Part shown: piece by piece, positions 1 through 9,400 of the stretch
Position numbering within the stretch: the stretch's first letter is position 1
Layout of the letters: each line of letters starts with the position of its first letter
DNA from: Lachnospiraceae bacterium
GTDB taxonomy: Bacteria; Bacillota; Clostridia; Lachnospirales; Lachnospiraceae
DNA: 64,000 nt
Assembly: GCA_017448245.1 (NCBI GenBank)
Contig: JAFSLV010000047.1
Location: 23,616-87,615, forward strand
Direction of reading: 5' to 3'
The notes under the pieces: generated by a model
What the model saw: only the letters and a program-made list of their open reading frames with translations
Databases searched by the model: none
Told to the model about the DNA's origin: nothing
Position numbers and translations under genes: made by a program

Positions 1-2345
1 ATCGGACAGCCGTTGAGATTGAGAACGCACGCCTCCGGCATCGCCTCTTTCAGAATCTCCTCTGGCGATTTTCCTCCCGCAAGCTGCGCGCGCACATTGG
101 TGCCCAGCCCCTCTCCCGTCAGCATCACCTCGAGACACGCCTCCATCGACGGTCGGTCACTGTAATCCGTTCCCTCCACCATCTGCGTCAGCGTCATGAT
201 CTGATTGCGTTCGGTCTCGTTGCCGCGGTAATACACGTAGCGGTTCCGGCCGTCAATCACCTGACCGTAGAGACGGTATGCCGCACTGACCGCCTCCGAC
301 GCCCGCATGTAGATGCCCTCGATCCGTGCATGATCGATACACAGAAACCTGTCCGCATGCCCGGGCGCAATCCCGACATCCGGCGTGTGGGGTTCCAAAA
401 GCGTATAGGGCGCAAAGAACCGTTTGCATTTTTCGCTGTCGATCGTTTTCCTCAGCGTGATCTGTGCGGTCTGTCCGTTTGCGCTGTCCGTAAAGGCAAG
501 CACGCTCTGTCCCTGTTCCGGCGCATCGGTGCGCATGATCTGGTCGTCTGGTGCCTCTGTATACACACCGTCCTCTCCCCTTCGGATGCGGTGCAGGATC
601 ATGCGGCTCTCCTCCGTCATCACGCTGACGACGGGCGCATCGCCGCTGAGATACTCATTCATCACCGTCAGATCCGGCTGTACAATCAGCAGCCTGTACA
701 TCGGATACTGTATACTGCCGATTCCGTCGGGTCCGATGTCCGACTCTCTGACATCGCCGTAGATCAGATCATCTCCGATAAATCCGATAAGATGTACGCT
801 CTCTCCTTCCTTTGCCGTGATTTCACGGCGGATCTCGGTATCAAAATCCATCACACGGATATGTGCGGGCAGCGATTCCCTCATTTCCTGCCAGGCAAAG
901 ACGCTGCCGCCGTAAGAGACGCTGTAATTACCTTCCCCCGCGCCTTCCGCAAGCATCCGCACAATCCCCTCATAGAGATTGATCGCATAGAGATCGCCGT
1001 CCATAACGGTATAAAAAATCCCGCGGTTACTGACATAGCCGACCGCATCCGTTGCCCGGGCCATCAGAAAATCCTCCGACTGCGAGGAACGGATAAAGAC
1101 CAGTTCTTCGACACTGCCCTGCACCGCGTCAAAGGACAGCACCAGCATTCCGACCTCTCCCTCGTGCCGCCCGCGGTTCATGTAGCCCGTCACGGAAAAC
1201 ATCACATTGCCCGACTCATCGATCCGGAGCACATTGATCTTTGCTCCCTGCCGGATCAGACGCACATCCTCCTCCCCGTCTCCCTCGTAAAAGCCGAAGG
1301 CGGTCGTCAGCCTGTTTTCCGCAAACTGATACACAAAGAGTCTTCCTTCGTTGACAAAGGCAATCGCGCCGCCGCCTTCACTTTCGACATATTCCGGCAC
1401 TTCGGACTGATACGACAATTCCACGCGCTCCGCGCCAAAATCATCTTCGTCTCCCGCAAATACATAAGAAATCGTTCTTGAAAAATCAATCAGAAACATC
1501 TTGTCCCTGCCGCGGTAGGTAAAATAGTCCTCCGTGACACGAAAAACCTTTTCCTCTTCCTCCTCCAGGAGCGTGATCGTGTAATCGAGCGTGAGGGACG
1601 CATACCGGTGATGAAGATCCGTAATCATGACCTCCGGCGTGGTATGTGAGACGATCCGTGCCCCCTCCCATGTGACGGCCTCGATGCCGGAACGGATCGT
1701 CACTTGCGGAAACGTGTCACGCCTCCCCGCGCTGTCGGTTTCCAGATAAGGCTGTACAAAGGAAGGGTTGTCAAATGTATTCTGATGGAACTGACGGACA
1801 AACGCCAGATGCTCGTCCACATACGTCTCTTCCTCGTCCGTATAGCAGATCATGCGCGTATAGTACCGGATGGTCTCTTCCTCCGGCGTCACGAGCAGAA
1901 GCACCAGCATCTGCTCCTCCTCGTAGTCGATCAGATCCTTGACACTCAGGGATGCCCGCACCCGGCCCGAGCCGTCATCCGTCAGCGATTCGACCTCGGA
2001 CTGCTCGATCAGGTTTTCCCCGTCCATCGTACGCACCTCAAAGAGACACCGGATGACCTGCAGGCCGTTTAAGTCGATCACAAAATCCACCCTGCGGTCT
2101 TCTCCCGCAATATACAAAGGACCCCGCACCGCCGATACGTCCCTCTCCGACGCGTATCCGTGCAAAAGACTGGTGACCTCCGCACCCTGCACCATATGGA
2201 TAACGGGAAAGCGCGCCGCGGGCATCGGCATCGATTCCTCCGCCTCCACGCGGTTGCGCACCTGAAATGCGATCAGAAGCGTCATGACAAAAATGACAAT
2301 CGCAACTATGATTCGTATGATCCAGATCGTGATTTTATGATTCAT
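1..2345 (-). CDS. Large membrane-anchored exported protein, C-terminus cut by window edge
   Basis: An uninterrupted minus-strand frame starts with ATG at 2345 and is still open at base 1, so at least 781 residues are present and the C-terminus is missing. The N-terminus reads MNHKITIWIIRIIVAIVIF, a single membrane segment within the first 25 residues, followed by a long acidic region without further obvious membrane segments. This fits a protein anchored in the membrane with most of its mass outside. The visible end reads VLNLNGCP. I do not recognise the family from the part seen; the last ~100 residues could begin a further enzymatic domain, for example a papain-like/C39-like fold, but that is only a guess. 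It is divergent from the DUF402 gene at 2435. Confidence 0.75.
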   Translation of the reverse strand, partial: MNHKITIWIIRIIVAIVIFVMTLLIAFQVRNRVEAEESMPMPAARFPVIHMVQGAEVTSLLHGYASERDVSAVRGPLYIAGEDRRVDFVIDLNGLQVIRCLFEVRTMDGENLIEQSEVESLTDDGSGRVRASLSVKDLIDYEEEQMLVLLLVTPEEETIRYYTRMICYTDEEETYVDEHLAFVRQFHQNTFDNPSFVQPYLETDSAGRRDTFPQVTIRSGIEAVTWEGARIVSHTTPEVMITDLHHRYASLTLDYTITLLEEEEEKVFRVTEDYFTYRGRDKMFLIDFSRTISYVFAGDEDDFGAERVELSYQSEVPEYVESEGGGAIAFVNEGRLFVYQFAENRLTTAFGFYEGDGEEDVRLIRQGAKINVLRIDESGNVMFSVTGYMNRGRHEGEVGMLVLSFDAVQGSVEELVFIRSSQSEDFLMARATDAVGYVSNRGIFYTVMDGDLYAINLYEGIVRMLAEGAGEGNYSVSYGGSVFAWQEMRESLPAHIRVMDFDTEIRREITAKEGESVHLIGFIGDDLIYGDVRESDIGPDGIGSIQYPMYRLLIVQPDLTVMNEYLSGDAPVVSVMTEESRMILHRIRRGEDGVYTEAPDDQIMRTDAPEQGQSVLAFTDSANGQTAQITLRKTIDSEKCKRFFAPYTLLEPHTPDVGIAPGHADRFLCIDHARIEGIYMRASEAVSAAYRLYGQVIDGRNRYVYYRGNETERNQIMTLTQMVEGTDYSDRPSMEACLEVMLTGEGLGTNVRAQLAGGKSPEEILKEAMPEACVLNLNGCP

Positions 2346-2399
2346 AAACGGTGTTCTGTTCCGTACGTTTCCGTCTGCCGCGGCAGGACATTTCCTGCT

Positions 2400-2428
2400 T
2401 TGACTTTTCCGCGCGTTTTGGGTAAGAT
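2400..2428 (+). promoter_or_regulatory. Sigma-A-type promoter, apparently leaderless
   Basis: TTGACT at 2400-2405 and TAAGAT at 2423-2428 are separated by exactly 17 bases. Only six bases (GGATAA) lie between the -10 box and the ATG at 2435, so transcription should begin at or next to the start codon. No Shine-Dalgarno sequence lies before the ATG. Confidence 0.6.
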
Positions 2429-2434
2429 GGATAA

Positions 2435-2908
2435 ATGAGTGACCTGATCATCCTGCGCAAACGTCTGATACCCTCCGAAGTGATTCATTTAAAGGATGAC
2501 GTGATTCTTTCGCGCACCGACGAAAGAATCGTCACATCATGGAACGCACTGCGTCCGCGTCCCGATCTCACACACGGTTATTCCTGTTACTATCTCGCAG
2601 AGAACCTCAAGCTCTCGCGCATGTTCCATTCCGACGGCAGCTGTCACTGGTACTTTGACATTGCCGACTATGCTTTTTCCGAGGACCTGACAACGCTGAC
2701 CATGACGGATCTTTTGACCGATGTCGACGTTCTTGCCGACGGCCGCATCGAGGTGCTCGATCTCGATGAGCTGGCACATGCCTATACTACAGGTCTTCTC
2801 GATGAGACGCTTCTAAAAAAAAGTCTGTGCACAACGGACAGACTTCTCAGGGAGCTCTACAAGGACGGCATAGAGCGTCTTGCGGCGCCGCTCATGCATC
2901 TTACCTGA
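2435..2908 (+). CDS. DUF402 (FomD/Ntdp-like) family protein
   Basis: 157 residues. The centre carries the DUF402 pattern: a WYFDIADYAF stretch (about residues 69-78), then LLTDVDVLADGRIEVLDLDEL (about 93-113) with its acidic residues. Family members such as Ntdp and FomD are metal-dependent nucleotide phosphatases/hydrolases; the substrate here cannot be told from sequence. The protein lacks a signal peptide, so it should be cytoplasmic. It is convergent with the SleB-type gene, whose stop is only six bases away, and its 3' coding part contains that gene's terminator. The start was chosen because a promoter ends six bases upstream, making a leaderless transcript. Confidence 0.72.
   Translation: MSDLIILRKRLIPSEVIHLKDDVILSRTDERIVTSWNALRPRPDLTHGYSCYYLAENLKLSRMFHSDGSCHWYFDIADYAFSEDLTTLTMTDLLTDVDVLADGRIEVLDLDELAHAYTTGLLDETLLKKSLCTTDRLLRELYKDGIERLAAPLMHLT
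2814..2845 (-). terminator. Intrinsic terminator of the SleB operon, inside the DUF402 gene
   Basis: On the minus strand an 8-bp stem AAGTCTGT/ACAGACTT (2838-2845 with 2821-2828, 9-base loop) is followed directly by eight T. It lies about 70 bases past the stop of the cell-wall hydrolase gene and within the coding sequence of the convergent DUF402 gene. Confidence 0.8.
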
Positions 2909-2914
2909 TATTTC

Positions 2915-4144
2915 TCAATAAAAGACATGTCCGCCGATGACGATTCCCTCGAGTCCCGGTACCGGCGTCCGGAAAAAGACGCAGTTGCCGACCGGGGAAT
3001 AGCCGCCCATTGCATCGCGTGCCGCGCGGTAACAGGCGTCCGTTGCATCGTTTCTGGCAAGCGCCAGATCAAATCTCCCGGAAGATACCGGTGAAAACTG
3101 GTACGGCGCCCGGATGACATCCTCGATCGTGTTTTGTGAAAACCTGGAGGAACGCAGCCGGTTGATGACGACCGCACCGACCGCCACCTGTCCCTCATAG
3201 GGCTGGTTGCCCGCCTCGCAATAGATGATATTGGCCAGCAGATAGACGTCATAATCCGAAAAAGACAGGTCGCCGTAATCTCTCCACACGCCTCTGCGCG
3301 CTTCGTCACTGATCCCCTGCTCCTCGCGGATCTTTGCCTCCAGCTCCGCGATCTCCGCCTGCTGGATGGCCAGTTCCTGACGCTTCATCTCGGCCTCGGC
3401 CTCGGCCAGGGCGATTTCGTCACCGTACATTGCGATATTCTCGCTCGTGATGACCACCATGTCAAAGAAACGGTCCTGCTGTGCCGACTGCTCCTCCTGC
3501 ATCGCCTGGAGCTCCTGCATCTCCGCCTCAAGCTGTGCCTTCTGAAACGCAATCTGCTCTTCTGCCTGCCTATACTGCGTCAGCATCTCCCGGTCATAGG
3601 CGCTCATCGCCTCAATGTAGGAGCTCTGGTTGAGAAAGTCCGTGATGGAGCCGCTCTGCATGAGCATGTCCGTCATGACATACTGCTGTTTTTCATAGAT
3701 AAACTGCACGCGCAGCTTCATCATCTCATACTGTGCGTCCTTGACGGCGGTCGCCTCATCCAGCGCCGCCTGGGTCTCTTCGATCACACGCTGCTTTTCT
3801 GTGATCTGCTCGCTCAGAGAGGCGATGTTTTCGCTGACCACATGCAGCTGGTTGTTCAGATCGTCGAGGTCCTCCTCCAGGGCATCGCGGTTGGAATTGA
3901 GATTGTCGATATCCTGCTGGATCTCATTGAGCTGTCCCTGGGTCTCCTGTCTGCGGCTTCTGGCCTCTTCGAGCTTTTGCAGGGTCGATTCCGTGGCATG
4001 CGACAGCCGCGTACTCCCGGAAAGGAGTACAAAAACAAGCGCTATCGAAGCCATACATCTGACGAAGCGCAGAAGAAACGGATGAAGTTGTTGCTTCCAA
4101 TTGTTACGCATCATAAAACGTCCGGAGGCTGTCATCTGTGTCAT
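2915..4144 (-). CDS. Secreted coiled-coil cell wall hydrolase, SleB/CwlJ type
   Basis: 409 residues. A signal peptide or anchor lies at about residues 22-50 (hydrophobic, ending near SHA). Residues 52-290 form a long Gln/Glu-rich coiled coil resembling the PcsB/FtsEX-activated hydrolases. The last ~115 residues are a SleB/Hydrolase_2 domain with ANIIYCEAGNQ (conserved Glu at about 310) and VGAVVINR. The family cleaves peptidoglycan as a lytic transglycosylase; the coiled coil suggests regulated autoinhibition or partner binding during growth or division rather than only spore germination. The ATG at 4144 has a GGAG seven bases upstream. It is the last gene of an operon that starts at 8213. 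Closest alternative: a general NlpC-unrelated wall hydrolase of vegetative cells. Confidence 0.85.
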   Translation of the reverse strand: MTQMTASGRFMMRNNWKQQLHPFLLRFVRCMASIALVFVLLSGSTRLSHATESTLQKLEEARSRRQETQGQLNEIQQDIDNLNSNRDALEEDLDDLNNQLHVVSENIASLSEQITEKQRVIEETQAALDEATAVKDAQYEMMKLRVQFIYEKQQYVMTDMLMQSGSITDFLNQSSYIEAMSAYDREMLTQYRQAEEQIAFQKAQLEAEMQELQAMQEEQSAQQDRFFDMVVITSENIAMYGDEIALAEAEAEMKRQELAIQQAEIAELEAKIREEQGISDEARRGVWRDYGDLSFSDYDVYLLANIIYCEAGNQPYEGQVAVGAVVINRLRSSRFSQNTIEDVIRAPYQFSPVSSGRFDLALARNDATDACYRAARDAMGGYSPVGNCVFFRTPVPGLEGIVIGGHVFY

Positions 4145-4188
4145 TTTTCACTCCGGGACACCTATTTTAGCACGGACAATAAAAAAAA

Positions 4189-4677
4189 TCAAATATCCAG
4201 TTCTATTTTTCTCCCCGACCGCGAATAGCTGTAGTAACGCACGCCCGCCGCGTCAAACATACGGCGGGAAGCCTGCATCTGGGGCGTATCGTGGTATTTG
4301 TCCGAATCATAGATCACGGTACGGATGCCGGCCTGGATGATCGCCTTGGCGCATTCGTTGCACGGAAAGAGCGATACGTAGATCTTGGCGCCGTCGAGCC
4401 CCATATGACCGCCGCGGTAATTGAGGATGGCGTTGAGCTCGCTGTGCACGACGTACGGATACTTGGTCATCAGCGGATTCTCATGCTCCCTCTCCCAGGG
4501 AAACTCCTCATCGGAGCAGCCTGTCGGCAGGCCGTTATATCCCATGGAGAGGATTTTGTTGTCCTCACTGACGATGCAGGCGCCGACCTGGGTGCTCGGA
4601 TCCTTGGACCGGAGGCCCGTGAGCATCGCCACGCCCATAAAGTATTCGTCCCAGCTGATAAAGTCGTTCTTCTTCAT
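4189..4677 (-). CDS. dCMP deaminase family protein
   Basis: 162 residues, the usual length. The zinc site of the cytidine/deoxycytidylate deaminase fold is complete: HSE at 78-80 (His ligand, Glu proton shuttle) and PCNEC at 105-109 (two Cys ligands). The N-terminal SKDPSTQVGACIV segment is typical of ComEB-type dCMP deaminases, which convert dCMP to dUMP for thymidylate synthesis. The gene follows upp by 12 bases, so pyrimidine salvage functions are grouped. Cytoplasmic. Confidence 0.88.
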   Translation of the reverse strand: MKKNDFISWDEYFMGVAMLTGLRSKDPSTQVGACIVSEDNKILSMGYNGLPTGCSDEEFPWEREHENPLMTKYPYVVHSELNAILNYRGGHMGLDGAKIYVSLFPCNECAKAIIQAGIRTVIYDSDKYHDTPQMQASRRMFDAAGVRYYSYSRSGRKIELDI

Positions 4678-4689
4678 GAATAACTCCCG

Positions 4690-5331
4690 TTATTTTGTCC
4701 CGAAAATACGGTCTCCCGCATCCCCCAGTCCCGGTACGATGTAGCCGTGGTCGTTGAGGCGCTCGTCCACCTCCCCGATATACAGGTCCACATCCGGGTG
4801 CGTCTTCTGCAGATACTCGATGCCCTCGGGCGCCGCAAGGATACATAACAGATGGATGTGTTTACAGCCCCGTTCTTTGAGCATCTGAACGGCAGCCGCG
4901 ATGGAGCCGCCGGTCGCCAGCATCGGATCGACAATAAAGATCTCGCGGTTTCCGGAATCCGGCGGGATCTTGCAATAGTACTCCACGGGCTGTAAGGTCC
5001 CGGGATCCCGGTACAGACCGATGTGTCCGACCTTGGCCGCGGGGATCATGGCGAGCATCCCGTCGACCATGCCGAGACCCGCCCTCAGGATCGGCACGAT
5101 ACACAGCTTCCGCCCTTTGAGCTCCCGGACCGTGGTCTTGCAGATCGGCGTTTCGATCTCGACCTCCTGCAATTCCAGATCCCTGGTGGCTTCATAGCAG
5201 ATCAGCATGGCAATCTCGCTGATCGTATCCCGAAAGTCCTTGGTTCCTGTCGTGGTGCGCCGGATGTAGCCGATCTTGTGCCGGATCAGGGGATGATCCA
5301 TGACCACAACCTTTCCTGTCTGTTCACTCAT
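4690..5331 (-). CDS. upp: Uracil phosphoribosyltransferase
   Basis: 213 residues, close to the normal ~209. The PRPP-binding loop DPMLATGGS is at 135-143 and the C-terminal uracil-binding region ([15 protein letters not shown]) is intact. It makes UMP from uracil and PRPP. Its ATG overlaps the stop of the upstream Sua5-type gene by four bases (ATGA), which indicates translational coupling. Confidence 0.95.
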   Translation of the reverse strand: MSEQTGKVVVMDHPLIRHKIGYIRRTTTGTKDFRDTISEIAMLICYEATRDLELQEVEIETPICKTTVRELKGRKLCIVPILRAGLGMVDGMLAMIPAAKVGHIGLYRDPGTLQPVEYYCKIPPDSGNREIFIVDPMLATGGSIAAAVQMLKERGCKHIHLLCILAAPEGIEYLQKTHPDVDLYIGEVDERLNDHGYIVPGLGDAGDRIFGTK

Positions 5332-6401
5332 TGATTGCTCTGACCTCCGTTTTGTCCGGCAGCGCGCAGCAAACGATCCATGAGCGCCGGATGGTCGATG
5401 GCCTCCGCGCGGACAGCCTCTACCTGCTGTGCGTCCATCTCGCGCAGCGCACCGTACAAACGACGGGCCGCGGCGGGATAGTCTTTTTCGCTACCGTATG
5501 TTATGATAACATCTGCTTTGTATAATGCGACGCGTTCGTCCGCGCATAAAACGCCGGTCTTTTTGCCGGCCCTGCGGTCTTTTTCGAGTGCCTCGCACAG
5601 TTCCCGTGTGATCTGCTCCCTTGTACCGGTATAGACGGTCATCTCTCCCCTGGGCGCATAATGCCGGTATTTCATACCGGGGGCTCTCGGCGGATCCTCC
5701 CTGCCCGTTTGTGGATACGTGATACTGCGCAGCGGGACGGACAATGCCTTTGCGATCTGTGCGGCGCCGATCATGCCCTGCCGGAGAATGGAGAGTTTTT
5801 CTCCCGTCAGATCGACAATCGTCGATTCGATCCCGACGCTGCAGCGTCCCGCATCGATGATCAGATCGACCCTGCCGTCCATATCCTCGATACAATGGGA
5901 GACCTCGGTGGGCGAAGGCCTTCCCGAACGGTTTGCGGACGGAGCGGCAACCGGGCAGTGCGCGCACCGGATCAGTTCCCTCGCAATCTCCTGATCGGGG
6001 CAGCGCACGGCGATCGTATCGAGTCCCCCGCTGGTTTCCTTAGGGACCTCCTTTCGTTTCGGAAGCACCATGGTCAGCGGCCCCGGCCAAAACTGTGCGG
6101 CCAGCGTCTCCGCTTTGTCCCGGATCTCCCCGCCGGACAGACAGGCCACCCGGGAAATCTCCGAAAAGTCCGCCACATGTGCGATCAGCGGATTGTCGGA
6201 AGGGCGTCCCTTGGCTTCGTAGATCCGGCGCACCGCCTGCGCATCGAGCGCATTGGCGCCGAGTCCGTAGACGGTCTCCGTCGGAAAGATCACAAGGCCG
6301 CCCGCAGCAAGGACACTGCCCGCACGGGCAAGCGCCAAGGATCTTTCTTCGGAAGAAAGTGTATCATCGATCCTGAGGATCTGCGTATCCACACGGTTCA
6401 T
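5328..6401 (-). CDS. L-threonylcarbamoyladenylate synthase, Sua5 type
   Basis: 357 residues. The N-terminal ~210 residues are a YrdC domain ([24 protein letters not shown], the [12 protein letters not shown] loop and the SIVDLT segment); the remainder is the smaller Sua5 domain after the [12 protein letters not shown] linker. This enzyme condenses threonine, bicarbonate and ATP to the intermediate for t6A37 of tRNAs. It corresponds to Bacillus YwlC. It sits between a GH18 gene (gap 6 bases) and upp (overlap 4). Confidence 0.93.
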   Translation of the reverse strand: MNRVDTQILRIDDTLSSEERSLALARAGSVLAAGGLVIFPTETVYGLGANALDAQAVRRIYEAKGRPSDNPLIAHVADFSEISRVACLSGGEIRDKAETLAAQFWPGPLTMVLPKRKEVPKETSGGLDTIAVRCPDQEIARELIRCAHCPVAAPSANRSGRPSPTEVSHCIEDMDGRVDLIIDAGRCSVGIESTIVDLTGEKLSILRQGMIGAAQIAKALSVPLRSITYPQTGREDPPRAPGMKYRHYAPRGEMTVYTGTREQITRELCEALEKDRRAGKKTGVLCADERVALYKADVIITYGSEKDYPAAARRLYGALREMDAQQVEAVRAEAIDHPALMDRLLRAAGQNGGQSNQ

Positions 6402-6407
6402 GCAGGG

Positions 6408-8213
6408 CTACTCCCTGCAATACGGCGCAATCACATCCCAGACTTCCGCGGAATCGAGTCCCAGCCTCCATCCGGCAATGCCTGCGATATTGTTGGCGCG
6501 CATCACGGCGATCTTGGCCTCGATCGATTCCTTGTCCTCGACCCATATCTGCACACGGTTGCCGGCAGCCGTTGTGACCTCTCCGTAATACTGGGCGCAG
6601 CCATCGTCCCAGACCAGATCAAATCCGTACTCCCTGATCGTCTCCGGCGCCTGTGCCATGCCGATTGCGATGCTCGATACGCTGCCGCCCGACGTCGTCC
6701 AGACACGCATATAGAAGGGCACGCCGTTGATGACCTTTTCCGCGGGAACCTGCGCGATGGTCGCCTCGATTCCGTAGCGTACATACTCGATCGACGCAAC
6801 GGAGCCCGCTTCCTGTGAGCCTCCGTAATGCTCGTCATATCCCATGATGATCACATAATCCGCAACGATTCCCTGCTCGCGTCTGTCATAGTAATCGTTA
6901 AAGCCGTAGGGTACATAATTGTCGATCGAAAGAACGAGCTGTTCCCTGCGGCACGCGATCGAGAGCTCCCTGATAAACTGGATATAATCCCTTCCCGCCT
7001 CCGCCGGCACCTCCTCAAAGTCGACATTGATGCCGTCAATGGAGAGCCTCCTTGCCTCATTGATCAGATTGTCGACGAGGCGCGCCCGATAGGCCGCGTG
7101 CGAAAGCACCTCCTGCACGTCGATCCCTTCGTTGGCAAAATTGGATACCAGCGCCCAGACCTCGATGCCCATATTGTGGGCGCGCTCCACATAATCCGTC
7201 GATCCAAAGCTCGAGATATTGCCCGCGTTGTCGGAGAGCGCAAACCACGTCGGTGAAATCGTATTGACACCCTGTGCGTTCTGCAACACCTCCTCGAGCG
7301 TGTCATTGCCGGCGGGACCTCCGATCTGGTGCCAGCCGAGACAGATCTTGTACGGTTTGGAGATCGACGGATAGACCGTCTCCGGGATGGCGTCGCTCCC
7401 GTACGTATGGGGCTCTTTGGCGGAGAGTCTTTTGCTCTCGACATAGCCGGTAAAGGCATCCTCCGTGCGCACCTTGATCCAGTCGCCGAGCGATTCGTCG
7501 AGGATGATCACCCGGGTCCCCTCTTCGAGATCCTTTAAGATCTCCGACTTGATCCCGCCGCGCACACGCAGCGCTGTATCTTTGGTGATCAGCGCCGTTT
7601 CCTGCGTCACGAGTCCCGTATAGAGGTTGATATGGTTGGGTTCCGTATATACCTGACAGGTCACATTATAAAAGGAAGCCACGTAATCGACTGCAACATA
7701 GAGAGTGCCGTCCTCGATCCGGGAGATGACATAAGGAAACGTTCTCGTTTCACCGCCTGAGGATACCTGCGTATTGCTGCCGACGGTACTCGTGAGGATT
7801 TCCGTCGGTGTCGTAAAGACAAAGATCCCGTCCGCTTCACCGTAGTAGAAGCGGTTACTGACATACGCGTGCACGTCATCGATGGTCAGATACGCGACAC
7901 CGTCAAAGCGTCTCGCCTCCGTTTCCGTAGGCTCTCCGCCGTAGAAGACCGGATATGCGTCCGGTGAAGATGCGGGAAAATACGCACCGAGGTCCGCCCG
8001 TTCCGTACCGTAGGAATACCGCTGATACAGAAAATAGCCTGCCAGGGCGACGCCGATCAACAAAATAAAGACGATCGTCAAAAGAACCGGTAGCAGGCGG
8101 CTTTTCTTTTTGCGACGTCTCCTCTTATTTCTCTGCCGAGTTGTATTTCTCTGTTGTGTGGCAGACACCCGTTTCCGTGGCCGGGTATCTTTTCGACGGA
8201 TATCTTTCTGCAT
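6408..8213 (-). CDS. Membrane-anchored GH18-family glycoside hydrolase with SH3 domain
   Basis: About 601 residues. A strongly basic N-terminus (residues 5-37) precedes one membrane segment (about 40-62). Next come a copper-amine-oxidase-like N-terminal region, a bacterial SH3 domain (about 200-265) and a GH18 barrel (about 280-600) with the catalytic DGINVDFEE motif. Family members of this architecture (YdhD/YaaH relatives) act on peptidoglycan or chitin-like glycans at the cell surface. I chose the ATG at 8213. A frame extension to a TTG at 8240 exists but would start upstream of the predicted transcription start. It is the first gene of the operon running to 2915. Confidence 0.82.
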   Translation of the reverse strand: MQKDIRRKDTRPRKRVSATQQRNTTRQRNKRRRRKKKSRLLPVLLTIVFILLIGVALAGYFLYQRYSYGTERADLGAYFPASSPDAYPVFYGGEPTETEARRFDGVAYLTIDDVHAYVSNRFYYGEADGIFVFTTPTEILTSTVGSNTQVSSGGETRTFPYVISRIEDGTLYVAVDYVASFYNVTCQVYTEPNHINLYTGLVTQETALITKDTALRVRGGIKSEILKDLEEGTRVIILDESLGDWIKVRTEDAFTGYVESKRLSAKEPHTYGSDAIPETVYPSISKPYKICLGWHQIGGPAGNDTLEEVLQNAQGVNTISPTWFALSDNAGNISSFGSTDYVERAHNMGIEVWALVSNFANEGIDVQEVLSHAAYRARLVDNLINEARRLSIDGINVDFEEVPAEAGRDYIQFIRELSIACRREQLVLSIDNYVPYGFNDYYDRREQGIVADYVIIMGYDEHYGGSQEAGSVASIEYVRYGIEATIAQVPAEKVINGVPFYMRVWTTSGGSVSSIAIGMAQAPETIREYGFDLVWDDGCAQYYGEVTTAAGNRVQIWVEDKESIEAKIAVMRANNIAGIAGWRLGLDSAEVWDVIAPYCRE

Positions 8214-8219
8214 AGAAAC

Positions 8220-8228
8220 AGTATACCA
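8220..8228 (-). promoter_or_regulatory. Extended -10 promoter of the GH18 operon
   Basis: On the minus strand TGGTATACT gives a TG-N extended -10 with TATACT at 8220-8225. Six bases (GTTTCT) separate it from the ATG at 8213, so the transcript should be leaderless or nearly so. I find no good -35 hexamer at 17 bases, as expected for an extended -10. Confidence 0.5.
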
Positions 8229-8240
8229 TAAACCAGACAA

Positions 8241-8600
8241 TTCCGCTGTCGTCCGGAGCTAAATCCCGGGCGGGAACCTTTTTCTTTTCCGTGATATTGA
8301 TGTCCTGCCACGGACGACAGGCGGAAGGACGGACGGGCGGTCATCGCCGAAAGAATGCAAATCAACGGTTACAACGGGAAAATTGCAATCAGGCTTTTTA
8401 CGTTACAATCAGGTGATCTGTGCGCGATTCCGCGCGGACGGGCTTGATCTGCCCTTCAGATGTGTCTTCCGGCGCCCTTTACCTCCTCCTTTCCTGACCT
8501 GCGCGACCGTTTTGTCTGTAAAATGAGTATACACCATCATTTATTATTTTGCAAGTATTTTTTTATAATTGTTTTATAGTTCATTTATGAACGGCTGACG
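8241..8600. other. Intergenic stretch between divergent genes, no gene seen
   Basis: About 360 bases between the GH18 start and the mecA promoter. I see no coding frame with a ribosome site, no tRNA and no convincing hairpin-T-run. The last 80 bases before mecA are AT-rich (TTTATTATTTTGCAAG and similar) and probably hold promoter elements, which I cannot place with certainty. Confidence 0.4.
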
Positions 8601-8603
8601 GTA

Positions 8604-8630
8604 TTGACATTATTCCTGTAATCATATAGA
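8604..8630 (+). promoter_or_regulatory. Possible mecA promoter
   Basis: TTGACA at 8604-8609 and TATAGA at 8625-8630 are separated by 15 bases, shorter than the optimum of 17. The -10 box lies eight bases before the mecA ATG, and only a weak GAGTG could serve as ribosome site. Confidence 0.35.
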
Positions 8631-8638
8631 GTGAAACC

Positions 8639-9400
8639 ATGAAGATTGAAAAGATCAATGATTACCAGATCCGTTGCACGCTGACAAGGGAAGATCTGAT
8701 CCGCCGGGACATGAAGGTGTCCGAGCTCGCTTACGGCACCGACAAGGCCAGAGCCCTGTTTCAGGATATGATGGAGCAGGCATATGACAGCTTCGGCTTT
8801 GAGGCGGAGGATATGCCCCTGATGATCGAGGCGATCCCGTGGGCGTCGGATTGTCTGGTGCTCATTATTACCAAATGCGACGATCCGGAAGAGCTGGATA
8901 CGCGCTTTGCCAACTTTGCCCCCAGTGTCTACATCGAAGACCCTGACACCTACGACGAGGAAGAGGATGATTTTTCGTCGCTGTTTTCGCGCATCCAGGA
9001 AGGCGGCATGTCCGGTCTCTTCCAGAACGAGCAGCCCGGTGCCAAAAAGGTCAAAAAAAAGGTCGGCGGCGGCAAGTCTCCCTCCTATTCGGACGATGCG
9101 GCCTACCGGATCTTTTCCTTTGACCTGCTGATGGACGTGATTGCCGTGGCTGCCCGCGTCGATTCTTCGTACGGCGGCAAAAACACGCTCTACCGCCATA
9201 AGGACACGGGACGTTACATGCTGGTGCTGCACCGGCAGAATCATAAAAAGGACAATATCTTTGCGCAGACCTGTCTCACGGTTTCCGAATACGGCACCGA
9301 GGAGCCTGCCAAAACGGCAAGCGAGCAGTATCTCGGCGAGCACGGAGAGATCGTGATCCGGGATCATGCGCTGCAGGTATTAAAACAGCACAGACAATGA
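8639..9400 (+). CDS. mecA: Adaptor protein MecA
   Basis: 253 residues. The N-terminus MKIEKINDYQIRCTLTREDL is the MecA substrate-recognition domain signature. The C-terminal half (from about 150, SFDLLMDVIAVAARV) is the ClpC-binding domain, and the two are joined by an acidic and Lys-rich linker (about 100-145). MecA delivers substrates such as ComK to the ClpCP protease in Bacillus; target proteins here are unknown. It overlaps the next gene by four bases (ATGA). Confidence 0.9.
   Translation: MKIEKINDYQIRCTLTREDLIRRDMKVSELAYGTDKARALFQDMMEQAYDSFGFEAEDMPLMIEAIPWASDCLVLIITKCDDPEELDTRFANFAPSVYIEDPDTYDEEEDDFSSLFSRIQEGGMSGLFQNEQPGAKKVKKKVGGGKSPSYSDDAAYRIFSFDLLMDVIAVAARVDSSYGGKNTLYRHKDTGRYMLVLHRQNHKKDNIFAQTCLTVSEYGTEEPAKTASEQYLGEHGEIVIRDHALQVLKQHRQ

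Noticed and set aside
330-1481. Long plus-strand open frame (383 codons) and smaller ones beside it
   Set aside because: Antisense to the large exported protein, whose frame is open over the whole stretch. The plus-strand product is rich in His and Arg with no ribosome site or family.
5661-6818. 385-codon plus-strand frame
   Set aside because: Spans two genes of the opposite strand (Sua5-type and GH18) and has no start signal.
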